In this document: piece by piece, positions 9,181 to 17,453 of the stretch | Layout of the letters: each line of letters begins with the position of its first letter | How positions within the stretch are numbered: the stretch's first letter is position 1 | Source: Pseudomonas sp. BGI-2 | Lineage (GTDB): Bacteria; Pseudomonadota; Gammaproteobacteria; Pseudomonadales; Pseudomonadaceae | Reading direction: 5' to 3' | Assembly: GCF_004310295.1 (NCBI RefSeq) | Contig: NZ_SISB01000033.1 | Location: forward strand, 1-64,000 | Length of the DNA: 64,000 nucleotides | Notes under the pieces: generated by a model | The model's database searches: none | What the model saw: the letters and a program-made list of their open reading frames with translations, nothing else | What the model was told of the DNA's origin: nothing | Made by a program: the position numbers and the translations under genes

Positions 9181-11565
9181 ATGACATCCTTGAGCAGTCA
9201 TCACCAAGACAAGGCGACGTTTCTTGAACGCCTGATTTTCAATAACCGCCCGGCAGTGATCGTCATCTGCCTGCTGGTCAGCATCTTCCTGTTCTGGCAG
9301 GCGACGCTGATCCGGCCGTCCACCAGTTTCGAAAAAATGATCCCCCTGGAGCATCCATTCATTCAAAAGATGATGGAGCACCGTAACGATCTGGCGAACC
9401 TGGGCAACACGGTGCGCATTTCGGTGGAAGCCACCGATGGCGACATCTTCTCCAAGGAATACATGGAGACCCTGCGTCAGATCAACGACGAGGTGTTCTA
9501 CATCTCCGGTGTCGATCGTTCCGGCCTCAAGTCGTTGTGGAGCCCAAGCGTACGCTGGACCGAGGTGACGGAGGAGGGTTTTGCCGGTGGCGAAGTCATT
9601 CCGCAGAGCTATAACGGCTCCCAGCAAAGCCTCGACCTGCTGCGCAACAACGTGCTCAAGTCCGGTCAGGTCGGGCGTCTGGTGGCCAACGACTTCAAGT
9701 CGAGCATCGTCGATATCCCGCTGCTGGAGTCCTACCCGGATCCGCAGGACCAGGGCAAGTTGCTGGCGCTGGACTACCGCAAGTTCTCCCACGAGTTGGA
9801 AGAAAAGATTCGCGACAAGTTTGAAGCGCAGAACCCTAACGTGCAGATCCATATCGTCGGTTTCGCCAAGAAAGTCGGCGACCTGATTGATGGCCTGGTC
9901 ATGGTGGTGATGTTCTTCGGCGTTGCCTTCATCATCACGCTGATCCTGCTGTACTGGTTCACCAACTGCATGCGCAGCACTGTGGCGGTGTTGAGTACCA
10001 CGCTGGTGGCGGTGGTCTGGCAGTTGGGGTTGATGCACTTCTTTGGCTTCGGACTCGATCCGTATTCGATGCTGGTGCCGTTCCTGATCTTCGCCATCGG
10101 TATTTCCCACGGCGTGCAGAAGATCAACGGGATCGCGTTGCAGTCCAGCGAAGCCGACAACGCCTTGACCGCCGCACGGCGCACGTTCCGTCAGCTGTTC
10201 CTGCCGGGGATGATCGCGATCCTCGCGGACGCAGTGGGCTTCATCACGCTGCTGATCATCGACATCGGTGTGATTCGTGAACTGGCCATCGGCGCCTCCA
10301 TTGGTGTAGCGGTGATCGTGTTTACCAACCTGATCCTGCTGCCGGTGGCGATCTCCTACGTTGGTATCAGCAAACGCGCCGTCGAACGCAGCAAGAAGGA
10401 TGCACACCGCGAACACCCGTTCTGGCGCCTGCTGTCGAGCTTCGCCAGCCCGAAAGTCGCACCGGTGTCGATCATCCTGGCCTTGCTGGCCTTCGGTGGC
10501 GGCCTCTGGTACAGCCAGAACCTGAAGATCGGTGACCTCGATCAGGGTGCTCCCGAGTTGCGTCCGGACTCGCGATACAACAAGGACAACAACTTCATCA
10601 TCAGCAACTACTCCACCAGTTCCGACGTATTGGTGGTGATGGTCAAGACCAAGTCCGAAGGCTGCTCGCGCTACGAAGCCATGGCGCCGATCGACGAACT
10701 GATGTGGAAGATGCAGAACACCGAGGGCGTGCAGTCGGCGATCTCCCTGGTGACCGTATCCAAACAGATGATCAAGGGCATGAACGAGGGCAACCTGAAA
10801 TGGGAAACCCTGTCGCGCAACCCTGACGTACTGAACAACTCCATCGCCCGTGCCGATGGCTTGTACAACAACAGTTGCTCCCTGGCGCCGGTACTGGTGT
10901 TCCTCAACGACCACAAGGCCGCCACCCTGGATCGCGCGGTGCATGCGGTGCAGGACTTCGCCAAGGAAAACAACAAGGACGGCCTGGAATTCATCCTCGC
11001 GGCGGGTAACGCGGGCATCGAGGCGGCCACCAACGAGGTGATCAAGGAATCCGAGCTGACCATCCTGATCCTCGTCTACATCTGCGTCGCGACCATGTGC
11101 ATGATCACCTTCCGTTCCTGGGCGGCGACCTTGTGCATCGTGCTGCCGCTGGTGCTGACGTCGGTACTCGGCAACGCCCTGATGGCCTTCATGGGCATCG
11201 GCGTGAAAGTCGCGACCCTGCCAGTGGTGGCGCTCGGGGTGGGGATTGGCGTGGACTACGGCATTTACATCTATAGCCGTCTGGAAAGCTTCCTGCGTGC
11301 GGGCCTGCCGTTGCAAGAGGCGTACTACCAGACGCTGAAGTCCACCGGTAAAGCCGTGCTGTTCACCGGCCTGTGCCTGGCGATCGGCGTGTGCACCTGG
11401 ATCTTCTCGGCCATCAAGTTCCAGGCCGACATGGGCCTGATGCTGACCTTCATGCTGCTCTGGAACATGTTCGGCGCACTGTGGCTGCTGCCAGCGCTGG
11501 CACGGTTCCTGATCAAACCGGAGAAACTGGCGGGGCAGAAGGGCAACTCGTTGTTCGCTCACTAA
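9181..11565 (+). CDS. RND/MMPL-type transporter
   Basis: A 794-residue inner-membrane protein of the RND superfamily (MMPL/HpnN-like branch). The first TM is at about residues 25-45, followed by a large periplasmic loop, a five-TM cluster at about 235-400, then a second loop and a second cluster at about 615-785, the duplicated RND topology. Motifs such as FLIFAIGISHGVQKING and VALGVGIGVDYGIYIYSR, with charged residues in TM4/TM10-type helices, fit proton-driven export. Length is shorter than that of AcrB-type pumps and no adaptor or outer-membrane gene is adjacent, so lipid-like or hydrophobic substrates are more likely than drugs. That last point is inference. Confidence 0.85.
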   Translation: MTSLSSHHQDKATFLERLIFNNRPAVIVICLLVSIFLFWQATLIRPSTSFEKMIPLEHPFIQKMMEHRNDLANLGNTVRISVEATDGDIFSKEYMETLRQINDEVFYISGVDRSGLKSLWSPSVRWTEVTEEGFAGGEVIPQSYNGSQQSLDLLRNNVLKSGQVGRLVANDFKSSIVDIPLLESYPDPQDQGKLLALDYRKFSHELEEKIRDKFEAQNPNVQIHIVGFAKKVGDLIDGLVMVVMFFGVAFIITLILLYWFTNCMRSTVAVLSTTLVAVVWQLGLMHFFGFGLDPYSMLVPFLIFAIGISHGVQKINGIALQSSEADNALTAARRTFRQLFLPGMIAILADAVGFITLLIIDIGVIRELAIGASIGVAVIVFTNLILLPVAISYVGISKRAVERSKKDAHREHPFWRLLSSFASPKVAPVSIILALLAFGGGLWYSQNLKIGDLDQGAPELRPDSRYNKDNNFIISNYSTSSDVLVVMVKTKSEGCSRYEAMAPIDELMWKMQNTEGVQSAISLVTVSKQMIKGMNEGNLKWETLSRNPDVLNNSIARADGLYNNSCSLAPVLVFLNDHKAATLDRAVHAVQDFAKENNKDGLEFILAAGNAGIEAATNEVIKESELTILILVYICVATMCMITFRSWAATLCIVLPLVLTSVLGNALMAFMGIGVKVATLPVVALGVGIGVDYGIYIYSRLESFLRAGLPLQEAYYQTLKSTGKAVLFTGLCLAIGVCTWIFSAIKFQADMGLMLTFMLLWNMFGALWLLPALARFLIKPEKLAGQKGNSLFAH

Positions 11566-11593
11566 ACCTTATTCAGGACGAGACACAAAACCA

Positions 11594-11626
11594 AAAAAAG
11601 CCGCAACCTCAGGTTGCGGCTTTTTT
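11594..11626. terminator. Bidirectional rho-independent terminator
   Basis: The hairpin GCCGCAACC-TC-AGGTTGCGGC is flanked by A6 on the left and T6 on the right. It can terminate both the RND transporter (plus strand) and the giant minus-strand gene that ends at 11645. Confidence 0.9.
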
Positions 11627-11644
11627 AATGGGCGATTGGAAAAC

Positions 11645-14600
11645 TCAGCGCGGTTCCAACGGTAAAAAATCGCTGTTCGCTAGTTCCTTGCTGATGATTC
11701 CATGATGCATATCGATTTTTTGCCTCGGATCCTTGGCCTTGGCCATGGCCGATTCGTAGGTTTCGAAGCGTTGTTCTCTCGTTTTTAGATGGGCCTGGGT
11801 GTAGTCAATCTTGGCATCATCCGCGTTGGCATAGTGAAAATGCCCGTACCAGCAGGCTTGATTGTCGTTATTCAACAAGACGTACTCTTGCATGAAGTCA
11901 CGCCGTCCGGTTTTCAGCTGAACCCGTTGGCCGATGATTCGCGCAAAAATGGCGTTGCGCCGCAGCAGGTATTCCACGCCCTCGCTACTGGGCGGTCGGG
12001 CGAGAGTCATGCGGGTGCGAAGTTCGGTCGCCTTGGTGTTGAGGATGCACGCCTTGTCCCTGAGTCCATTGATCAGCGAAACGTCTGGATCCCGGTTGGA
12101 CGGAGGGCTTTCGTGCTGCTCCAGGCTATCGGCGTACCCGATCAGCTTTTGTGCCTCACGTTGCAATTGCTCTTCGATTTCCTTGGGAGAACTGGCGCGT
12201 TGCGCGTAACCCTCAATCTTTTGCACGTGTTTATCGACATCGGCCAACGCCTTGCGGGCATCACCCTTGAGCTGCTGATAGGGGTGCGGAGCCTTGGGAG
12301 TTACCGGCCTGATATCGACAACTTCTACCCAGACATTGGGCTCGTGCTCGTGGAACGAAGCCAGTGGCCTTTCTTCGAAAGGGTGGTTGATGTCGACAAT
12401 GTCGCCTCCCTGGTTGGCGATTCGTTGGCGCAGATCGCCAATCAATGTGCCTTTGGCAGTTTTGATAACCCTCTTGCGACTGGACCATGAATAGGGACGT
12501 TTCACCGGCGGCCAGGGTCCGGATGCAGACGTTGACGGCTCCTGCGGTTGCGGCTGCAGTTGAAGCGCTTCCGCCAGACGTCGCTCGGCATCGACACGCA
12601 GCTGATCAATGAGCTCGCGCAGACGATTGAAGGGATGTGTCTGCAGTTCATCTGTACTGAAAATGCCTATCGCCTCAAGTCCGTCCTGTGCCTTGTTGTA
12701 CTGATCGACCAGATTCTCCAGAACGGCGATCCGGTCGCTATTGCTGTAGGTGTGCTCCGTTTGCAGTTCTGCATGCGAGCGAGACAGCAGCAGCAAGGGG
12801 CTGAGGGTGTGTTCGAGCACACCCATGGTGTTGCTTCCGAGGGCCTTGAGACTGAGCAGGCGCAAGACACTCATCTGGTAGCACTTGACTCGCAGTGCCG
12901 TCATTTCATTTTCGGGCCTGTTGCCGGTCAGTCGTTTCCAGTACTCGATGCCCAGGCGAGGGACCCGCTTGAGTTCCTGCAGTCGACTGTCCACCTGTTC
13001 AAGAAGCTTGATCATGGTTTCGTTGATGTCGGAGGTTTTGCGCATGAACTCAAAGTACCGTTCCAGCACCACGGTGCCTTCGGTTTTCAGCGCTTCATGC
13101 AAATGCCCGACACCATTTCTCAAATCTGCGTACTGGCGATCGGCAGCTTCGCGTTCCCAGTCAGCGATGACGATCTGTTTGCGAGTATTGTTGATAAGGT
13201 TTTCTGACAGGCTGCATAGCTGCACCGGATCGGGATCGGATTTGGTCAATTCGCCCAGTTCCCTGATCTCCACCAACAGTGTGGCGTAGCTTTCGGTCTG
13301 TTTGCCCAGTTCATCAACGAACCGTTGCCTGTAGGTGGCGCGATCGAGTTCGGTGCTGGCGGGGTCGTTTCTTTTCAGCTGCATCAGGTTTTCAGCGATG
13401 TCGACACGCTTCTGCCCTCGAGCTTGTTGGTCCACGAACTCCTGACGATTCAATTCCAGCAGGCTGATGCGTTGTTGCGTGATTTCCCGCCGGGCGTTGA
13501 TTCGTGCGTTGCGCCCGCCGCCGAGCAGTTTCAGCCCTTGATCCAGTGTCCAGCGGCCATCTCCATTGGTTTTGAGCTTGACCCCCGGATGATCCGGGTG
13601 CTCTGGATGGATGAGATAAACCTCACCGAACCCGGGCACGATACTGACGCGAAACAGCAGACCCGCGACGGTGCCGTGCCATTTGTTGCCGATCAGGTAC
13701 AAACCTTTGAAGGCGCCGGTTGTAATGGGCGTTGGCAGAGGTGTCGGCCATGGCACCTGAACCTCCCGTAATGTGTTGAACAGCCGGGCCGATGCCGAAT
13801 CGCGAGCGCTCGACAGGTTGAAGTCCAACAGGGTATTGCCACTGCCCGGCGGCTCGGAGGGCAGGCCCGGAGTGTCCTGGGTGATGGTTGCCTCCGTGGG
13901 CCATGAGAACGTCTGCGAAGGCCGGCGCAAGGAGGCGAGGGCGTCCTGGATTTCCGTCGCTGCGCTGTTGGAAAGTGCTGGGGCTCCGTCTTCTCGGGCC
14001 ACATGCAGAACCAGCAGGCCAATGTTCAACAGCACATCGATCCAGGCCTGGTTCCGCGCCTTCGGGTCATCACTGTCCAGCGCTGGAAGATCGTTGATCA
14101 GGCTGTGGGCGATTTGCAGCATCCAGCCCACGACCATGGCGGGGCCGCGCAGCAGCGGCAGAATCACGTTGTTGAACACCAGCCATCCACCCTCGAGGAT
14201 GATCGCCCACCGGCTCTCGGCATTCGACACCGATTGCCGGTCCGCCAGATCAATCAGTGTGCGTGCGTTGCTGACAAACAGGCTGGTCAACAATCGACCT
14301 TCGTCCAGCGCGGTGAGCCAGTCGCCGGCCGCTTCGTCGCCTGCGAGAATCGCCGGTTGCGGCTTATCCGGCAGTGTGAATTCGTCGCCGGCATGGAAGT
14401 GAACAATGTGGGGTTCGTTGAACCCGTTGTTGTCGTAGATCGGCCGTGCGCGATCCGGCAGCCAGGTCAGCACACTGGTTTGCAACGGGCCGGCATGAGC
14501 TATCGCATTCAGCAAGTCCTGACGGGTGGGGTATTGGTGCAGGGGATCTGAGTACAGCGGTCGGTAAAGAATATGTGGGTTGACGGCATTCAGGTCTTTT

Positions 14601-16351
14601 GGCTCGATGATGAACATGTTGCTGACCACGTCACACGTGGCGCCTGCCTTGCGTTGAAACGCCAAAGGCCTGATAACGATCGACTGTTCATCAACGATTC
14701 GCTCGGCAGCAAGTGGATGGAACACTGCATCGACATATCGATAGCCCTGGCGGGTGAAGCCGTGCTCACCCTTGATCGAGTGCTCAAGGGCACGCAGCGG
14801 CAACTGTATGCTCAGCTCCAGACCGAAGAGTCGTAGCCGCTCCTTGATCTTGGGACTATCCCCAAGCAGTTGCGCATCGATGTATTCGGGGTAGTGTTTT
14901 CCGACATCGACCCGACTCACCAGATCAAGCAAATAGGTCTCGGTTGTCCAGTCTTGAATCAGCTGATTCCCGGTGTGGCGGATGGTCATCCGGCCTTTGG
15001 GTTTGCCTGCGAGATTTTTGATCGCCAGATCGGTCAGTGACATTTGAACGGGCTCGATGTAGCCGCTGCCCAGGTCACCGACAGGCACATGAAAGGTTAA
15101 CTCCAGTTCATCTGACTTGTAGCCGGGTGCCAGAGGCTGGTCTTTGAGCATTTGTTCAAGCAGCGCATTTCTAGCGAACGTGCGAAGGTCAACGACATCG
15201 TCGCGTAACGAGCGTCCCTGGATCTGCTGGTAGACGCTAGCCATCGACAACGTGTGTTTGCGCCACGCCATCCGATCCGTGCTGCCCGTGTCCTGCAACC
15301 ACTGGGGAATCGTTGTCTGTATCGGTCGAAGGTGCGCCGGGTTGTTGTCGCCACCGATAAACCGCGCGGCCAAATCGGTGACCGAATCAAAACGTTTTTC
15401 AAGGCCATCCAGACTTTGTGAGGCAGGCAGTTTGAGCGACTCGAGATCTTCCAGTTGCTGGTTCAGGAGCAGGGCTGCCTGGGTATCAAAGATATTGCCG
15501 TCCGCTTTAAAACGTTTCCACTTCATGGAATCAAACATGAAGTTTTTCTGAAACCGGGTACCCCACGACTGACCAAAAGCTTGCAGGGAAGGGTAAGACT
15601 CGATGCTGCCGGTCACGCTGCACAGTAAATGGGTATCACCGCAAATTACCAGGATGTCGGAAGTCTGCAGCGTGATAGACACGTCGCCTTTGGTCAGCGT
15701 GGTTTGAAGCGTGCAGGCTTCAACAGTGCTTTTTTCCCAAGGTCGCTGAAGGCGTTGCCGGTTGTCTGGCTGGCGGACCAATTCCATGAGGACCTCTGCC
15801 TGTAACGCATTTACCGCTGACAGGCGCGTAGCCGACGTTTCCAGCACGCCGGTGAGTAAATCCCCCAGCCATTGCCAGCGGCTCACGCCGGTTTCGTCTT
15901 TCTCGTTCCAGTAAGTCGTCAATGCTTCCTGAAAGCCGATATAGAGAATGTTGGGTAATTCGCGGATGACATTCGCGATCACTTGCATATCGGGCAGCCG
16001 GGACGTTGTTTTATCGACGGTGAGTTGCGCGGGGGCTCGGTTTGTCAAAAAGCAGCTGCGACCAAATTGCTCGTCTAAATCGGGAAACGCACCGCCGGCC
16101 AGATATTCCAGCACCACGTCCACAAGCAGTGTCAGCCGCCAGGCACCATCCGGGATTGGTTGGGCAACTTTGGTTCGGTCAGGGTCGAACTCCAGTTTTG
16201 GGTATTTTTCCAGAATGCCGTCCTTGAGCATGCGAACGGTTTGCGAGCGAAAGGTGGGTCGGGTATTGAATCGCGTGTTGACCGCTCGCGCGATGATATT
16301 GGTGTAGCCCGCGGCGGGTAGTGGGGTAGATGTCGGCATTATGCAATCCAT
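11645..16351 (-). CDS. Giant toxin-like protein (DUF6543/dermonecrotic-toxin-like family)
   Basis: About 1568 residues with no signal peptide. The N-terminal half is globular. Two hydrophobic stretches lie mid-protein (WAIILEGGWLVFNNVILPLL followed by MVVGWMLQIAHSL; then VLLNIGLLVLHVA). A long charged, coiled-coil-like region follows. The C-terminus carries ACWYGHFHYANADD and AHLKTREQRFETY, a tail I recognise from large Pseudomonas proteins annotated as dermonecrotic-toxin-domain/DUF6543. No intact catalytic toxin motif was recognised, so the activity is unknown. The open frame runs back to 16417, but that ATG lies in a hairpin. The ATG at 16351 has GGAA about 11 bases upstream; the ATG at 16339 is the alternative. 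It is a lone gene with its own terminator. Confidence 0.65.
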   Translation of the reverse strand: MDCIMPTSTPLPAAGYTNIIARAVNTRFNTRPTFRSQTVRMLKDGILEKYPKLEFDPDRTKVAQPIPDGAWRLTLLVDVVLEYLAGGAFPDLDEQFGRSCFLTNRAPAQLTVDKTTSRLPDMQVIANVIRELPNILYIGFQEALTTYWNEKDETGVSRWQWLGDLLTGVLETSATRLSAVNALQAEVLMELVRQPDNRQRLQRPWEKSTVEACTLQTTLTKGDVSITLQTSDILVICGDTHLLCSVTGSIESYPSLQAFGQSWGTRFQKNFMFDSMKWKRFKADGNIFDTQAALLLNQQLEDLESLKLPASQSLDGLEKRFDSVTDLAARFIGGDNNPAHLRPIQTTIPQWLQDTGSTDRMAWRKHTLSMASVYQQIQGRSLRDDVVDLRTFARNALLEQMLKDQPLAPGYKSDELELTFHVPVGDLGSGYIEPVQMSLTDLAIKNLAGKPKGRMTIRHTGNQLIQDWTTETYLLDLVSRVDVGKHYPEYIDAQLLGDSPKIKERLRLFGLELSIQLPLRALEHSIKGEHGFTRQGYRYVDAVFHPLAAERIVDEQSIVIRPLAFQRKAGATCDVVSNMFIIEPKDLNAVNPHILYRPLYSDPLHQYPTRQDLLNAIAHAGPLQTSVLTWLPDRARPIYDNNGFNEPHIVHFHAGDEFTLPDKPQPAILAGDEAAGDWLTALDEGRLLTSLFVSNARTLIDLADRQSVSNAESRWAIILEGGWLVFNNVILPLLRGPAMVVGWMLQIAHSLINDLPALDSDDPKARNQAWIDVLLNIGLLVLHVAREDGAPALSNSAATEIQDALASLRRPSQTFSWPTEATITQDTPGLPSEPPGSGNTLLDFNLSSARDSASARLFNTLREVQVPWPTPLPTPITTGAFKGLYLIGNKWHGTVAGLLFRVSIVPGFGEVYLIHPEHPDHPGVKLKTNGDGRWTLDQGLKLLGGGRNARINARREITQQRISLLELNRQEFVDQQARGQKRVDIAENLMQLKRNDPASTELDRATYRQRFVDELGKQTESYATLLVEIRELGELTKSDPDPVQLCSLSENLINNTRKQIVIADWEREAADRQYADLRNGVGHLHEALKTEGTVVLERYFEFMRKTSDINETMIKLLEQVDSRLQELKRVPRLGIEYWKRLTGNRPENEMTALRVKCYQMSVLRLLSLKALGSNTMGVLEHTLSPLLLLSRSHAELQTEHTYSNSDRIAVLENLVDQYNKAQDGLEAIGIFSTDELQTHPFNRLRELIDQLRVDAERRLAEALQLQPQPQEPSTSASGPWPPVKRPYSWSSRKRVIKTAKGTLIGDLRQRIANQGGDIVDINHPFEERPLASFHEHEPNVWVEVVDIRPVTPKAPHPYQQLKGDARKALADVDKHVQKIEGYAQRASSPKEIEEQLQREAQKLIGYADSLEQHESPPSNRDPDVSLINGLRDKACILNTKATELRTRMTLARPPSSEGVEYLLRRNAIFARIIGQRVQLKTGRRDFMQEYVLLNNDNQACWYGHFHYANADDAKIDYTQAHLKTREQRFETYESAMAKAKDPRQKIDMHHGIISKELANSDFLPLEPR

Positions 16352-16391
16352 TGCATGAAGGGTTCCGCAACGTAAATCAACGTCGGACAGG

Positions 16392-16417
16392 ATGTGCGGT
16401 AGCCGCTTACCGCACAT
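16392..16417. promoter_or_regulatory. Hairpin in the 5' leader of the toxin-like gene
   Basis: ATGTGCGGTA-GCCGCT-TACCGCACAT forms a perfect 10-bp stem with a 6-base loop, about 40 bases upstream of the proposed start at 16351. There is no T-tract on either side, so it is not an ordinary terminator. It may be an operator or a leader RNA structure. Confidence 0.5.
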
Positions 16418-16459
16418 TGTTCAATTCGATGTGCCAGGGGACGCTTTCAAGCCGAAACG

Positions 16460-16490
16460 AAAAAGCCGCAACCCGGGTTGCGGCTTTTTT
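16460..16490. terminator. Rho-independent terminator
   Basis: A-tract, then GCCGCAACCC-GGGTTGCGGC, then T6. It is nearly the same sequence as the terminator at 11594-11626. It serves the minus-strand regulator ending at 16554 and can also stop plus-strand readthrough. Confidence 0.88.
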
Positions 16491-16513
16491 AACTCTCAAA
16501 TTTCACACCAACC

Positions 16514-16540
16514 ACTGTGGGAGCGGGCTTGCTCGCACAT
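16514..16540. repeat. REP half-site
   Basis: TGTGGGAGCGGGCTTGCTCGC unit of the common Pseudomonas REP family, single copy, between the terminator and the regulator's stop codon. Confidence 0.6.
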
Positions 16541-16553
16541 GGGATTTTTGCTG

Positions 16554-17273
16554 TTAAGAGGGATCGCTGCCGAGCACGACATTCAGTGCACTGCGCGCAT
16601 CATCCAGCTGCACCAGCGTCGCATGCCGCGCACCCAGCGCATCACGGTTCTCGATCGCCGTCAGAATCGCCTTGTGTCGCGGCAACGCCAGTTCATGCAG
16701 ATTTGGCCGCTGGTTGGAATGCTTCAGCGCTTCAGCAATCGCCACCGACAGCATGTTGCACAGGTTGGCCAGCAGATCGTTGTGGGTCGCATCGGCGATG
16801 CGGCTGTGAAAGTCCAGGTCCGGTTGCAACAGCGCTTCTGGTGTCGGTGCGGCTTCCATGCGCTGGTAGGCTTCGCCGATGGAAGCGATGTCAGCGTCGG
16901 TCGCGAATTGTGCGGCGAGGGCGGCGGCAGCGGGCTCGATGATGCTGCGTACGCTGGTCAGCAAATCGAAGAATTCATTCTGCGGGCTGCTTTGCATCAG
17001 CCAATGCAGCACATCCGGATCGAGCATGTGCCATTCCTTGCGCTGCTTGACCACGGTGCCGACCCGCGGACGGGAATACACCAGGCCTTTGGCAACCAGC
17101 ACGCGGGTTGCTTCGCGCAAAACCGGGCGGCTGACCGCGTACTCCTCGCACAGCAGGGCTTCGGCGGGCAGTTTGTCACACGGTTTGAAGCGCCCGGAAA
17201 CGATCTGCATGCCCAATTCCTGGACGATGCGCGAGTGCATGCTTTTGCGGTCGGAGGGTTTGCGGTAATCCAT
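16554..17273 (-). CDS. FadR-family (GntR/FCD) transcriptional regulator
   Basis: A 239-residue regulator. The N-terminal winged helix-turn-helix reads HSRIVQELGMQIVSGRFKPCDKLPAE...SRPVLREATRVLVAKGLV, typical of GntR. The all-helical FCD ligand domain follows (RIADATHNDLLANL with a metal-binding-type His). The start at 17273 (MDYRKPSDRK) is preferred; the open frame upstream runs through a REP-type repeat and is not family-like. It lies beside a sugar-acid dehydratase gene in the same orientation and is expected to repress the locus until a sugar acid or its keto-deoxy product binds. Two palindromic boxes in the 19190-19384 gap are its best operator candidates. Confidence 0.88.
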   Translation of the reverse strand: MDYRKPSDRKSMHSRIVQELGMQIVSGRFKPCDKLPAEALLCEEYAVSRPVLREATRVLVAKGLVYSRPRVGTVVKQRKEWHMLDPDVLHWLMQSSPQNEFFDLLTSVRSIIEPAAAALAAQFATDADIASIGEAYQRMEAAPTPEALLQPDLDFHSRIADATHNDLLANLCNMLSVAIAEALKHSNQRPNLHELALPRHKAILTAIENRDALGARHATLVQLDDARSALNVVLGSDPS

Positions 17274-17330
17274 GGGGAACGGCGCGATCCTGTGCGATGG
17301 AGATGCGGCGCATGATAACAGGCGCGCGGT

Positions 17331-17442
17331 GATCGTTCCCACGCTCTGCGTGGGAATGTATCAAGGGACGCTCTGCGTCCCCTCGCGGGAAGTGACGCGG
17401 AGCGTCACGGGCTGCATTCCCACGCAGAGCGTAGGAACGATC
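17331..17442. repeat. Long inverted REP-type repeat
   Basis: The outer arms GATCGTTCCCACGCTCTGCG and CGCAGAGCGTAGGAACGATC enclose a second nested inverted repeat (GGGACGCTCTGCGTCCC and GTGACGCGGAGCGTCAC). It fills the gap between the regulator and dehydratase genes. The arm unit is shared with the palindrome at 7786-7825. Confidence 0.75.
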
Positions 17443-17453
17443 GGTGGAGAGGA

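Noticed and set aside
9097..11562. 821-codon minus-strand frame opposite the RND transporter
   Set aside because: Composition is extremely rich in His, Gln and Arg, typical of an antisense shadow of a high-GC gene. The plus strand carries clear RND motifs.
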